This document shows positions 33,205 through 45,224 of a stretch of DNA of 64,000 nucleotides, one piece after another (the first letter of the stretch is position 1; each line of letters begins with the position of its first letter). The notes beneath the pieces were generated by a model that made no database searches, was not told the origin of the DNA, and worked only from the letters and a program-made list of their open reading frames with translations. Position numbers and translations under genes: made by a program. The DNA lies in NCBI RefSeq assembly GCF_020497125.1, contig NC_059074.1, positions 194,728,915 to 194,792,914 of the forward strand, written 5' to 3'. Source of the DNA: Mauremys mutica (taxonomy: Eukaryota > Chordata > Testudines > Geoemydidae).

Positions 33205-34310
33205 CAGCCATAGAATCTTAGGGTTAGAGGGGACCGCAGGGGTCATCTAGTCTGATCCCCTGCCAAGATGCAGGATTTGTTGTATCTAAACCATCCAAGA
33301 CAGGTGGCTATCCAGCCTCCTTTTGAAAACCTCCAGTGAAGAAGTCTCCACAACCTCCCGAGGCAGTCTGTTCCATTGTCCTACTGTTCTTACAGTTAGA
33401 AAGTTTTTCCTGAGATTTAATCTAAATCTGCTGTGTTTGAACCCATTGCCTCGTGTCCTGCCCTCTGTGGCAAGAGAGAACAACTTTTCTCCATTTTTTT
33501 TATGGCAGCCTTTCAAGTATCTGAAGACCGCTATCATATCTCCCTCCCTTGATCTCCTCTTTTTCCAAACTAAATGCCCAGTTCCTTCAGCCTTTGCTCA
33601 TGTGACTTGCATTCCATCCCTTTGGTCATCTTTGTCGCTGAATCCTTTCCAGTTTCTCTACATCCTTTCTATACATTGATGACAAAAATTGGACACAGTA
33701 CTCCAGCTGAGGTCTAACCAGCACTGAGCAGAGCAGCAGCATCACCTCCCATGACTTGCATACTATGCCTCTGTTAATGCAACATGACATTGCATTTGTC
33801 TTTTTTTGCAACAGCACTGCATTGCTGACTCATGTTGAGGCTGTGATCCACCACAACTCCCGGATCCTTCTTAACAGTGCTGCTGCCAAGCCAGTTTTCT
33901 CCCATTCTCTATTTGTGCATTTGATTTTTCTTCTCTAAGTATAGCACCTTACATTTGTCTTTGTTGAATTTCATTTTGTTGTCTATAGCCCAGCTCTCCA
34001 GTTTATAAAGATCCCTTGGAATTTTAGCTCTAGCCTCCAAAGTACTGGCAATCCCACCTAGCTCTGTGTCATCTGCAAACTTTATCAACATACTCTCTAT
34101 TCCTACATCCAGGTCAAGATGTTAAACAACACTGGACCCAGAACGGATCCTGGTGGAACCCCACTTGAGACCTCTCTCTACTCCGACTTCATTCCATTAA
34201 TAGTTACTCTTTGTTTCTGGTTGTTTAATCAATTATATATCCACTTAATGGTAGTTCTGTTGAGCCTGCATTTCTCCAGCTTACTTATCAGAATGTCATG
34301 ACCCCATTCC
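33205..34310 (-). pseudogene. CR1 LINE reverse-transcriptase 3' part, broken
   Basis: Read on the minus strand from 34310 down, consecutive fragments show the CR1 ORF2 C-terminal half. FADDTELGG (the FADD catalytic motif region) and KFNKDKCKVLYL are at 34091-33909, LVRPQLEYCVQF and LERIQ at 33817-33626, and FRYLKGCHKKNGEKLFSLAT with WNRLPREVVETSSLEVFKRR at 33537-33286. The 3' end is at about 33205. Pieces lie in different frames with stops between, so the copy is a 5'-truncated, inactive relic. It is the best-preserved LINE in the window. Confidence 0.88.
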
Positions 34311-34319
34311 CTCACCTCA

Positions 34320-36180
34320 GCACCAAGCAACTGCTGCCAGTTCCAGCAAGGAGCATATGTGGTGCTCCCCGAAGGGTGTAACAGCAGGAGTGCTCCTGCT
34401 CTGCCCTTGGGAGCTCCAGGAAGCATTGCACAGATGATGCTCCTGCTGGGGTGATGCACTTCACTCCCAGTTCAGAGCTGTGTCTAAAAGCCACAACAGA
34501 GCCCTGAGAGATTACGACTGGAACTGCTTGAATTCAACATGACTGAATTAAAAGCAGTATTCGTGGAGAAGAGACCTCCCTAAATCCTGAGGGTGAGTGG
34601 GAAAGAAATGTGGTTCTCCCCAGAGCTCTTTTCTCACTTCCTGTTGAAAAGGAGGGTGACTGGCTATCAGTGGGCCTGACCTTTCAATCATTTTGGAAAG
34701 TTGTAATGACAGTAAATGTAACTGCATTGATTTACTTTTTTAAAAACATGTAATCAGAAATGAGTTGTTCCTAAATGACTGGCAATGCTCAGGTATCATT
34801 GCCCATTGAAGGAAACTGCTCTATTGCTGTTAGAGAGCAGTGTGAAATGACACAAAACCTGACCTCCAGCTATATATACTCCATATGGGGTCAAATTCTG
34901 TTCTCAGTTACATCAGTGTCAATCTGGAGTAACTCTACTGAAGCTACTGGATTTACATCGGTGTTAACAAGAGTAGCATTCGACCCACTGAGTACATCTG
35001 GAAGGGGAGTTTTCCCTTTATAGCTTCAAGATTTTCCTGGCTGCACAACTTGTGTGTTTGTATGTGTGATTGTGTGTGTATGTGTTTGTTTTTTTCAAGG
35101 TTTTAGCTCCATTTCTAGAATCTCCATTTTTCACAATTTGCAGAGTTCTTGCTCTGGTCACTCAGGAATGCTAAAGACCTTAAATTTATGCCTGAGGAGT
35201 TGAGGGTGGTGGAGGGGAAAGGAGGCTGGAAATCAGGCCTCACATTTTCAAACAGAGACTTGTGTGTGTGCCCATAATCAACCCCACAGGCAATGAGTGA
35301 GAGCAATCCCTCCTGAGTGCCGCTGGTAGAATTTAAATGTTGAAACTACAGTGCAATGGATGTGCTACTGACACCTATTGAATGGAGTCCAGGAATGTTA
35401 CTCATGTCACTGTGTATGGAGAGGGAGGGAAAGAGAATAAGGTTTGTGGGATTCTTAGACCCTGATTTAGGCAAGCTTCTTTATTCAGTAGAGCAGGGAA
35501 CCATGTGCTTAAATCAATGGGACTTCAGTACATGTTTAGATGCTCCCCTGAATCAGGGTCTCAAGGAATGTGCTTCCCCTTGCGCACCTAGATGTCCACA
35601 ATGCAGCAGTTCTAGGCTCGTAGGTGCAGCCAGTTGACAGGCAAGGCAGGAAAGCCCATCTTGAACAACACGTTTCTTGCAAAGGAGCTTTAGGAAAGTA
35701 GGCACTTGCAAAGCCAGCCCCCCCTTTTAGGGTGAAATAGTGGCTGTATTAATACAAGAAATGCGGAGCATGGCTGTTGCCCTTTGTTTCTGATGGATAA
35801 AGAGAGGCAGCAGAGACAGCAGCTGGAGCAGGCTGAAAGCTTTCTGCGGGCTACAGGAAAAGACCCCATTATTAGAGAGCTGGAAAAGCCCTTTCATTGC
35901 TAAGAAAAGCCGAACTAAAGAATGTCAGATGGATGCCTGAAGCTGCCAATCAGAGCAACCGGGTGGTTATTAAGCCCTTTGCAAAGACCCCCCAACCTCT
36001 TAGCAGTGGTGATTTTGGATGGGTACTTGTGCCAGGCCCACCTATTGAAATACTTTAAAAAGGCATCTATGGAGAGGGGGCCCATTGACAAAGCCATGCC
36101 TGGGAGCTGTAGGTAAGTGCTGACATTGCAACTCGTTCTGTATGAAATGGGGGAAGAGAGGGAGTCCCAAGGAAAGCTGG
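34320..36180. other. Intergenic, nothing recognised
   Basis: Only short modules are seen: a motif like that at 5711 near 34915, a TG-rich tract at 35049-35095 and a CATGTGCTTAAATCAATGGG hairpin-like module near 35500. No coding exon is supported. Confidence 0.4.
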
Positions 36181-36604
36181 CTGTGCTGAAATTAGGGTTG
36201 TTGATTAATCGCAGTTAACTCATGTGATTAACTCAAAAAAATTAATTGTGATTAATCACAGTTTTAATCGCACTGTTAAACAATAGAATACTAATTGAAA
36301 TTTATTACCTATTTTTTGCCTATTTTGTTATTGATGTTTTCCTACATTTTCAAATATATTGTTTTAAATTACAACACCAGAATACAAAGTGCACAGTGCT
36401 CAGATTACATTATTTTTATTACAATTATTGCTCTGTAAAAATGGCAAACAAAAGAAATAGCATTTTTCAATTCACCTCATACAAGTACCATAGTGTAATC
36501 TCTTTATTGTGAAAGTCCAATTTACAGATGTAGATTTTTTTTTACCTAACTGCTCTCAAAAACAAAAGAGTGTAAAACTTTAGAACCTACAAGTCCACTC
36601 AGTC

Positions 36605-36823
36605 CTACTTCTTATTCAGCCAATCGCTAAGAGAAACAAGTTTGTTTACATTTACGGGAATTAATGCTGTCGGCATCTTACTTACAATGTCACCTGAAAG
36701 TGAGAACAGGTGTTTGCATGGCACTTTTGTAGCCAGCATTGCAAGGTATTTATGTGCTATACATGTTAAACATTCGTATGCCCCTTCATGCTTTGGCCAC
36801 CATTCCAGAGGACATGCTTCCAT
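36605..36823 (-). pseudogene. hAT transposase C-terminal fragment, minus-strand arm
   Basis: A 72-residue frame ends NVNKLVSLSDWLNKK. It contains HKYLAMLATKVPCKHLFSLS and GDIVSKMPTALIPVNV, the layout of the hAT C-terminal dimerisation domain: a KYL...P..E-like region, FS..G, and a Leu/Ser-Pro-x-Asn-Val helix. It is the inverted counterpart of 37301-37510. The expected Glu-Arg after the Pro-Cys is Lys-His here, and there is no upstream transposase in frame, so it is a relic. Confidence 0.8.
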
Positions 36824-36974
36824 GCTGATGATGCTTATTAAAAAAATAATTTGTTAATTACATTTTGACTGAACTCCTTGGGGGAGAATAGTATGTCTCC
36901 TGCTCTGTTTTACCCGCATTCTGACACGTATTTCATATTATAGCAGTCTCGGATGATGACCCAGCACATGTTGT

Positions 36975-37274
36975 TTGTTTAAAGAACACTTTCACTGCAA
37001 ATTTGACAAAATGCAAAGAAGGTACCAATGTGAAATTTCTAAAAAGATAGCTAAAGCACTCAACCCAAGGTTTAAGAATCTGAAGTACCTTCCAAAATCT
37101 AAGAGGGAAGGGGTGTGGAGCATGCTTTCAGAAGTCTTAAAAGAGCAAAACTCTGATGCAGAAACTACAGATCCCAAACCATCAAAAAAGAAAATCAACC
37201 TTCTGCTGGTGGCATCTGACTCAGATAATGAAAATGAACATGTGTCAGTCTGCACTGTTTTGTATTCTTATTAA
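36975..37274 (+). pseudogene. hAT transposase internal fragment
   Basis: A 99-residue frame with KKIAKALNPRFKNLKYLPKS and EGVWSMLSEVLKEQ. The A.ALNPRFK..K(F/Y)LP pattern is typical of hAT/ZBED-type transposases before the C-terminal domain. It is followed by an acidic/Ser-rich linker and a stop at 37272-37274. The next domain (37301-37510) is in another frame, so a frameshift separates them. There is no N-terminal zinc finger or catalytic DDE region. This is a transposon relic with no evidence of host use. Confidence 0.85.
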
Positions 37275-37300
37275 GCAGAACCCATCTTCAGCACAGAAGT

Positions 37301-37510
37301 ATGTCCTCTGGAATGGTGGTTGAAGATGAAGGAACATATGAATCTTTAGCGCATATGGCACGTAAATATCTTGCAACGACAGCTACAACAGTGCCATGTG
37401 AATGCCTGTTCTTGTTTACAATGTCACCTGAAAATAAGAAGCCAGCAGCACTATCTCCTGCCAGTGTAAACAAACTTGTTTGTCTGAGTGACTGCCTGAA
37501 CAAGAAGTAG
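37301..37510 (+). pseudogene. hAT transposase C-terminal fragment, plus-strand arm
   Basis: A 69-residue frame with ARKYLATTATTVPCECLFLF and AALSPASVNKLVCLSDCLNK, the hAT C-terminal dimerisation domain. It continues the transposase fragment at 36975-37274 after a frameshift. The conserved Glu is kept (VPCE) but the following Arg is Cys. Inactive. Confidence 0.85.
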
Positions 37511-38039
37511 GACTGAGTGGACTTGTAGGCTTTAAAGTTTTATATTGTGTTATTTTTGAATGCAGGTTTTTTTGTACATAATTCTATATTTGTAAATTCA
37601 ACTTTCATGATAGAGATTGCACTACAGTACTTATATGAGGTGAATTGAAAAATACTATTTTTGTTTTTTACAGCACAAATATTTGTAATAAAAAATAAAT
37701 ATAAAGTGAGCACTGTACACTTTGTATTCTGTGTTGTAATTGAAATCAATATATTTGAAAATGTGGAAAACATCAAAAAATATTTAAGTAAATGGTATTC
37801 TATTATTAACAGTGCACTTAATCACACAATTAATCACAATTAATTTTTTTAATCGCGCAATTAATCACGATTCATTTTTTTAATCTCTTGACAGCCCTAG
37901 CGGAAATGTGGGGGGGTGGGGGTGGGAAGGAGGAGTTGCTGTGGGAAAGACAGTAGAAAATGAGATGCAATGGGGAAGCACTTTAATGCCAAAGGGTCTG
38001 TGACTCTTTCCCTGCTGGCTTTTGTTTTCAGTTTTCCTA

Positions 38040-38530
38040 CTTCATGTTGGGTGTCACAGCCCTGCCCCATCACTGCTGCGCTCCTATGGCCTTTCATTTT
38101 GTATTAGAAGTAAGCAATTGTTTTTAATACATCTGCCCACTGGCTATTAGCCAAATCTCTGTTCTTTGTTAAATAAATGCATACGTGTTTTCACTGACTG
38201 CTCCGAGTTAGGCACCGCGGCGACCCTGAGGTGAAACTGCTAAGCTGGGGAATCCTGCTGCTTTGGAACCAGCGTAGGTGTAAACAGTGGGAGTCTCCAG
38301 TGGAACCGGAGCTGGGCACTCCAGGGGGACGCTCGGGGTTGGAGTGTGCCTATCGTTAAGCTGCAGAAGGACAGCGGAGCCTGCACAGGCTAAGAAGGGA
38401 GGGCTTGTGTTGCCCGGGGCTGGTGGAGTCAGGGGAGCTGACCCGCAGTGGGCACAGACAAGGCTCCCTCATGTGAAGGGCGGGTGGCAGCAAGGAGCCT
38501 CACAACCCAGGGTATCCCTGGGAAATGTCG
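38040..38530 (+). mobile_element. LTR-like 3' fragment
   Basis: A polyadenylation-like TTAAATAAATGCATACG is followed by a GC-rich segment with GTGAAACTGCTAAGCTGGGG and CACTCCAGGGGGACGC, ending near CCTGGGAAATGTCGTG. The layout resembles the R-U5 part of the LTRs at 21221 and 57672. The 5' half and TSD are not seen. Confidence 0.4.
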
Positions 38531-38645
38531 TGTTCCTTCCTCCTCTCCTGTCCTTCCCCGTTCCTGTTTCCTTCCCCCATTGTCCATCTCCTTTCTCTCC
38601 TCTGCTCCCTTAGCTCTTTCTCCCCTTCTGCAGCCCCTCTGCTGG
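38525..38645. repeat. Pyrimidine-rich (TTCC/CTCC) tract
   Basis: About 120 bp of almost pure pyrimidine on the plus strand. The reading frames here are low-complexity. The following 38660-40110 contains nothing I recognise. Confidence 0.7.
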
Positions 38646-40114
38646 CCACGTCCCTCTCCGCTCTGATATGCTGCATAGGGGAGGAAGAACTGCAACCAGA
38701 CCGAATATGACACTGCCTCCTGCCCGTGGAGTTGTGGAGCAGCTCTTGAATTGGCATACAAGGGGAGCGGGACTCAGGAATAGCACCCACATTAAGGTCG
38801 GCTATCAAGGGTCATCATGGCCATAGGCCACTAGGCCACCTTGGCTATATGGTGATCGACACCCATATTTCCTGCCCCAAGAGTTTAAAAATCATCAATC
38901 TGGTCTCCCTGAAACAATTAGATTAGTTTTAAAATCATGAGATTTACAAAAAGTGGGGGGAGGAAGGTATCTTTTATCTGCTTCCTGAGGTTTGAGCCTC
39001 TGAGGTTCAGTCAGTTCACATTTTCAAGGGTTTCTCTGAGGGCTCGACCTGTACTTTATATTTTAAATGGAAGCTGAATTTCTCACCTACTCACAAGCCT
39101 CCAGGAGCTGGGGCTGTAAGACACCCAGTAAATATCACCAGACACCCAGTAAAATTGCAAGAGTTGGCAGCACTGACGCTGAGCCCAATAAACACAGAAT
39201 TAAAATGAATGAAGCAGGTAACAGTAATGCAAATCCAGAGTCTAAAACTGGCCACTAAAATAGACAGATGTAAAAAAGTTATTAGAACCACTAGAATAAT
39301 CTAGAGGAAGAAAGAATAAAACTGAATCTCTGAAAGCAGAGGAGAGGAAAGACGTGGAAAAACAATGTCTTGGAACAAGAGCCCAGGGGCCCTGGGCTCT
39401 CTTTCAGCTTGAGGAGTCACTCAAGCAAGAACATTCAATAACCATGCAGAGCTGCAGAAAACCATAGAAAACAAAGTGCTTGCTCCTGGAATTTGGGGAA
39501 AGGGCCAATACTGTAAAAGAGAGAGAGTACAGAAAAATATTTAGTTCCAGTGAAAACAGAGAAGAACATTCGCTGAACATAACAGAGAGGTGCGTGTTTC
39601 TGTTGGCCAATGAAGAAGAGGGAAAAAACCAAATGGCAAACAGAACATTTTAAGAGGTGGAGAGAAGTTAGAATTTCAGGCTTCCACCTCTGCATGTCTG
39701 TCAAACAGTAGGTGTTTACACATTTTTATGAAGGCTTACGCAGAGAGCAATAGTAAATTGCAATAAACCGTCAATATCAACACAGCAGCTGTACCATCTA
39801 ACGCTATCACTGGGGGAAAGAAGGGTTGGCACCTGGGTTACTGACTTACAGTCTCTGGATTTCTTTCAGTTTATCACACAGCTATGTCTTTGAGCATGCT
39901 CTAGGCAGTCATGGACCCTGCCAATGAGTCCTAGTGAGGCAGGTGGGGAGAGAGGACGAAGGGGTGCGGAAGGCAGGCTACAAATTCTAGCTAGACGTTT
40001 GGAATTCCAAAGCTAGGTGCGTCCCTGGAAAATGGCTGAGGAGTAAATGCAATGTGGACGTACTTCCGTGGCAAATTAACAGTCGCAGACCAACCTTTTG
40101 TTCTGTAGCCTCAA

Positions 40115-40370
40115 TAAGGGCTTGTCTACACTTAAAATGCTGCAGCTGCGCGGCCGTAATGCTTCTGGGAAGACACTACCTATGCTGACGGGAGGGCTTC
40201 TTCCATTGGTGTAGATACTCCACCTCCCCGAGAGGCGGTAGCTCGGTCCACGGGAGAATACTGCATGGGGGGATTAGGTCGGTGTAACTGTGTTGTTTGG
40301 AGGTGTGGATTTTTCACACCCTGAGTGATGTAGATACACGGACTTAATTTCCTAGGGCAGACCAGGCCTT
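40115..40370. mobile_element. hAT-like MITE, AAGGGCTTGTCTACACT ends
   Basis: TAAGGGCTTGTCTACACTT at the left and TAGGGCAGACCAGGCCTT at the right are imperfect inverse complements, as in the family at 22665-22965. No TSD is discernible. Confidence 0.6.
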
Positions 40371-40794
40371 GTTTCCTCTCACTCCAGATTTCCTTCTTTA
40401 GGTCACGTGATTTGGCCTGTCTCATTCTTATCACTTTTCTCTTGCTGAGTCAGCTTTTTTTAAAAGCTGTGATTCTTGTCTGGGACTGACTGGGAGACAG
40501 TATCTCCGATGGGATGGATTTTCTCTATCTCTATTCTCCAGCCTCTGTCTCTCATCTTTAGTTTTGTTTTCCTTTTAAAATGAAAATAGAGGGGGAGTTG
40601 TACTTATTCGTTGGAGCTGGATTGTGCTCAGCCTTCTACAGACAGTGGCAATGGTGAGAGGGAGAGAAACATCCATCTCCTTGCATGACCCACAGAAGGG
40701 CTGATGATAACAACTAGTCCTGTGAGCAGGGCCTGCTTAACCCTTGTTCCCTCCATGAAGCAAATCATCCGAAAAGGGGTTGGGGGAAATTGCA

Positions 40795-41010
40795 CAATCT
40801 AGCTCTGGGTGGTTAAGGCAAAGGTCTTGGAGCCAGCAAGTTTGTGTTCCACTGTGTGATTCTGGACAAATAACTTTCAACTGTCTGAGAGTCAGTTTTC
40901 TAGTCTGTACACTGGCAGCAAGGAAGTCACTTAGCTTCTTCACAAGAGCCTTAACGTTTTTAAAGCTCTCTGAGATCTTTGCATGAAAGGTGCTTTAGAG
41001 GTGAAAACTA
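40795..41010 (+). repeat. Possible degraded MIR SINE
   Basis: GGTCTTGGAGCCAGCAAGTT, TGTGTGATTCTGGACAAATA and TTTTCTAGTCTGTACACTGG follow the MIR core-to-tail order with heavy divergence. 41010-41930 has nothing recognised. Confidence 0.45.
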
Positions 41011-41934
41011 TTACTCATGCAAATGTAGGTAGGAGCTTTTCACAAGTCGCCACGTGCCACGCACAAACCGTTACCTGGAGAAATACGGTGAATTTAGAAT
41101 GTTGGGAAGTACCAAAATAAGTTGAGATGTAAAATGAGTTAATAACACAGATCTTGCAAGGTGGAGGATCCCACCACAGTGGGACCATAGGGACCCACTG
41201 CACCAGCGTTCAGATTTGGCAGGTGGAAAGGGTTTAGGTACTAGAGACAACACGAAACTGAGAGCAGAGCTCAAGGCAGTCTGCGGGGAAAGCCCTTACC
41301 TTGAATGTGTAAAGGAAGAGGAAGCTGATGAAGGCATTCAGATAACCGAGTTAGCATGAGAACTGAGAGCAGCAAGAGATCATACTGGCCTCATGATTTT
41401 TAATAGGCTGAAAGCTGGATAGGCTATAGAAAAGCGACTTTAGAAAAGTTTGGCCAGAGTCTTATACCCCATCCAAATGCACTCTATTGGAATTTATTCC
41501 TTTATCACTACATGATGGGGTAATGGTCAGCCCCTAGCCTCCACGTGTGTGCACACACCTGCGGGTGCCTGCACTCTGTAGCAGCAAATAGCGATGTACA
41601 TTTGTGAAGTGACCCAGTGTTTCTGACCTTGCAAAATGCTGAGGGCTGTCGGCTCCAACTGGCCTCACCATTGCTCAGGCTTTATACGATTCCCCTTGTG
41701 TGCACAGTATCAAGTGTTGTCCAGAATGTATACAGTGTGGGTTAACTTCAAACAATGAAAAAATATTAGTATGGCCTGATTCTTCACTACCCTGTGTGTC
41801 TGCAGTCAAGTACGCCTGTGCAAAGTGGGTGAAAATAGGGGAACTTCTGTGCCCACTTGTCACAATGTAAGTTACTTGCACATAGGTGCAAGGCAGCATA
41901 GGATCAGGCCCTTCATGGTTTATACCTATCTTAT

Positions 41935-42102
41935 AGAGCTGGAAGGAGCCCTGAAACATCATAGAGTCCAGCCCCCTCTCTTCACTAGCAGGACCAAGTA
42001 ATGATTTTGCCCCAGATCCCTAAGTGGCCCCCTCAAAGATTGAACTCACAACCCTGGTTTTAGCAGGCCAATGCTCAAACAACTGAGCTATCCCTCCCCC
42101 TC
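41935..42102 (-). repeat. tRNA-headed SINE with CR1-like tail (Cry I type)
   Basis: On the minus strand it starts GGGGGAGGGATAGCTCAGTT, a tRNA-like head with an A-box TAGCTCAGTTG and a B-box-like GAGTTCAATCTTTG. It ends in a tail with GGGCTCCTTCCAGCTCTATA, resembling the CR1 LINE 3' end. tRNA-Lys-derived SINEs with CR1 tails are known from cryptodiran turtles, so this is the best taxonomic marker in the window. Confidence 0.75.
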
Positions 42103-42109
42103 AGCTGCA

Positions 42110-43335
42110 GGCTTTTAAGGTCTGTAATTTTACTGTACCTCAGTTATGCACTCACCTAGGCATTATCAATATCCTTCTTTCCTTCATTCGAACAATGAAT
42201 CAAAGCACCCTATAGTATCTAAAGCCACATCCTACCCTCAGATGCACACATGCAGCTTCCATTGGGTCACTTCCTTCAGAATTCGGCACGCAAGTCTTGG
42301 GGCAGAATTTGGCCCTTCATCCTGAAATAAGGAAGTTTTCTGTAGTTTTTCAACTGTAACACTCCATGTACTGTAAAATCTGAAACGTTGACCATTAAGT
42401 GCTCTAATACCCACCATAAAATCTAGTAGGACTTTGTCCAGAGTGGGCTAAGCAAACAAGTAGAAATGCAATGACCTATGTGCTTCACAGCTTTAGTTTT
42501 TACTGTACACAGGTACAGTTGTTTTAATCATCATAATTTATGAACTGGTCATCTTGCTTATTTATTCAGATTATCAATGAAAGGGATGTGTGTGTCTATA
42601 ATTCCAGTTTACATAGATCTGATTTGAGAGTTTTGTGTGCATCTGCTCTTTGTAATGCCTCATATGGCTGTCTATAAGGATGTTTATACAGTACACACAA
42701 TGGAGAAGATTCAAAGCCACAGAGAGAAATTGAAGTGTTCAGTAATATCTGAGCTAGCAATCTTCAAACGGAAGTCAGAGGTGGGCTGCATGTGATGTGC
42801 ATGAAAGGGTTAATTTGGGAAAGGAGGATTTCAAAAGGTGCTAGTGTTGTGCCTTCAGAAGGGGTGTGTACATGAAAAAATTCTGCTGTGTTTGTGTGTG
42901 AGTCTCCAACATGGCTCCTACCCGCTTTATCTGGTGGTAAAGTGATTGTCCCAGCGGAGTGGGCTTGGTTATCAGAGTTCAATGCCCTTTGCCGCAATGG
43001 CCAGGCTGACCAGTTCTATCAGGTTTTGGTCACATTTTCTTACCAATGATGTTGATCTCTGTTGACCCCAACCCCATTCACATGGAGCAAAACTACATGA
43101 CTTCTTCTGTGCTGCCACGTGTTTAGAAAAAGAACACGCAGGGAAGCTCGCAAAGATTTTTAAAATTTTGAAACTTAGATGAAAAAGGTTGTTGAAACAG
43201 TGAGTCTTGATGAAAAAGGGGAAGGGGGTTACAAAAAATGTCAAAAATTCTTTTGTGGTTTGAGACCAAATGCTTCTTATTTCAAAGAAATTTTGAATTA
43301 TCAAAATTTCACCCCAAAAAACCAGAGAAACATCA
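42110..43335. other. Intergenic, nothing firm
   Basis: 43150-43330 is AT-rich and resembles the repeat at 5360-5650. The remainder holds no exon or repeat I can name. Confidence 0.4.
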
Positions 43336-43343
43336 TTCTAAAA

Positions 43344-44062
43344 CAGGGGTGGGCAAAATTTTTGGCCTGAGGGTCACATCGGGGTATGGAAATTGTATGG
43401 CAGGCCATGAATGCTCATGAAATTGGGGGTTGGGGTGCTGGAGGGGGTGAGAGCTCTGGCTGGGGTTGCGGGCTCTGGAATGGGGCCAGAAATCAGGAGT
43501 TCAGGGTCCAGGAGAGGGCTGTGGGTTGGGCCATGGGGGGAAGGGCTCTGGGGTGGGGCTGGGGTTGAGGGGTTTGGGGTGCAGGAATGGGCTCCAGGCT
43601 GGGATCGAGGGGTTCGGAGGGCGGGAGGGGGATCAGGGCTGTGGCAGGGGATTGGGTAGTTTGGGGGGAGGGGATGCTCAGGGGTGCAGGCTCTGGGTGG
43701 CACTTACCGCAAGCAGCTCCTGGAAGCATGTCCCGTTCCGGCTCTGAGGTGCAGCCAGGCGGCTCTGCGCGCTGCCCCATCCACAGGCGCCATCCCTGCA
43801 GCTCCCATTGGCCGGGAGCCACAGCCAATGGGAGCTGCGGGAGCGGCGCCTGCGGACAGGGCAGCGCGCAGAGCCGCCTGGCCACGCCTCCATGTACTAT
43901 GTAGGAGGGAGGTTAAGCCGGAGTGGGGTTATGCTAGCTGCTTCCTGGGAGCTGAGCGGAGCAGGGCAAGCCCCCAACCCTGCTCCCCGGCTGGAGCTGA
44001 GGGCTGGATTATGTGGTCTAATGAGCCGGATGTGGCCCACAGGCCATAGTTTGCTCACCCCG
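43344..44062. mobile_element. hAT MITE, CAGGGGTGGGCAAA family, with GC-rich hairpin core
   Basis: Ends CAGGGGTGGGCAAAATTTTT and AGTTTGCTCACCCCG, with an exact 8-bp TSD TTCTAAAA (43336-43343 and 44063-44070). The left half is a G-rich degenerate tandem of GGGGTTGGGGTGC-like units. 43754-43882 is an inverted repeat with CCATTGGC/GCCAATGG at its centre. Frames on both strands are artefacts. Confidence 0.9.
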
Positions 44063-44074
44063 TTCTAAAACATT

Positions 44075-45215
44075 AGTGGCAATTTGCTCCCCTCCTCTCA
44101 CCTTTTTTTTGACCAGTTCTACTACTGGAGAATTACACTGAGAATCACTTGAGCTGCAAAGGAGCAGCCACAAAGTACTGTAGAGTTATTTCACAGGAGA
44201 CTGAACTGTGTAAGCGAGGAGGGAGCATTCACAAATTAGCGTGCGCACATGCACAACAAAATTGTTGGGGTACGCAACTCATAGGGGGCATGTTGAAACA
44301 TTCCCTGAGAGCTGCATTCTGTGGAAAGTGCTCCATGCTGGCATTCCTGGCGCTCCTTAACAAAATGCTTAGCTTTTAGTTTACACAAGAAAAACAATTT
44401 CAAAGGGCACAAGCTCCAACTACCTTAGGAGCGTCCTGTCTCACCGCTGCACTTCTCAGCCCCCCGAAAGCTCCCAGGCAAACACAGCACTTTTTCCCAA
44501 TTAATTCATTAAATCCAGGTGCTGGAAAAATTGTTAGTTGAAACAATGTATGTGACATTTACTGTTCCCATGCTTTTTTAGCTAATAGGAATATAGCAAA
44601 TCACATGAACTCCAGTTTAACATTGTGCATACTCTGGGATAATTGACCTTCAGTTATCAGCCCACCATGCACAAAGCGCATGTCTGACAAGAAGGGGAAG
44701 TTTGACAGGGTTGGGAATTTTTACCCATTGTTTTGCCGCTGCTCGTTCTGCTCCCTTTCATGGAAGCACCAGCCCACCCTCAACCTTCCAACTTCCACAG
44801 GGATTTGATTCTGTGTGTAAAGTGTCTGGCTTGTGGGCTCAGGCAAAATGAAGACTCACTGGAAGGGCTCTTGGGGTCACAAAAAACAGCCGAAAGATTG
44901 TGTTAAGCCACCAAGCCTGCCCCTGAAAACATCAACCTGCCTCCGAGCAGCAACCCCACCATCTCACAAGCGGAGAGCCCCATTGGATGATGGGGAGTAA
45001 GAAGTCCCATGCAAATTGTGGATGGCTATTCCGCACGTCAGGTCATCGTTGTCCATGTTGTTCCTTTCCACCCTCTCTGCACCACACTGGGTTGTTATTT
45101 TTGGCTCACAATAACTGGGACAAAATTAAATTCCATCTCTTTCTGCTAAAGGAAGGAGTTAACCAAAGAGCCCACATGCCAAATGCCACTCGTGTAGCCG
45201 ACTGGGCGGTGGGCG
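44075..45215. other. Intergenic, nothing recognised
   Basis: No coding exon, RNA gene or named repeat is supported. Confidence 0.4.
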
Positions 45216-45224
45216 GCTAGGCCT

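Larger units (their letters stand above)
36193..37899. mobile_element. Palindromic hAT transposon relic
   Basis: Ends TAGGGTTGTTGATTAATC and GATTAA-type AGCCCTA (inverse complement TAGGGCTGTCAAGAGATTAA) are flanked by GCTGAAAT (36185-36192) and GCGGAAAT (37900-37907), seven of eight matching. The left arm (to about 36840) and right arm (from about 37268) are diverged inverted copies of the same 3' end of a hAT element, including its transposase C-terminus. About 430 bp of single-copy transposase sequence lies between them. Confidence 0.85.

Noticed and set aside
36605..37510. Domesticated hAT/ZBED-type host gene
   Set aside because: Fragments are frameshifted, lack the N-terminal and catalytic regions, and sit inside intact terminal repeats with a TSD, so they are transposon relics.
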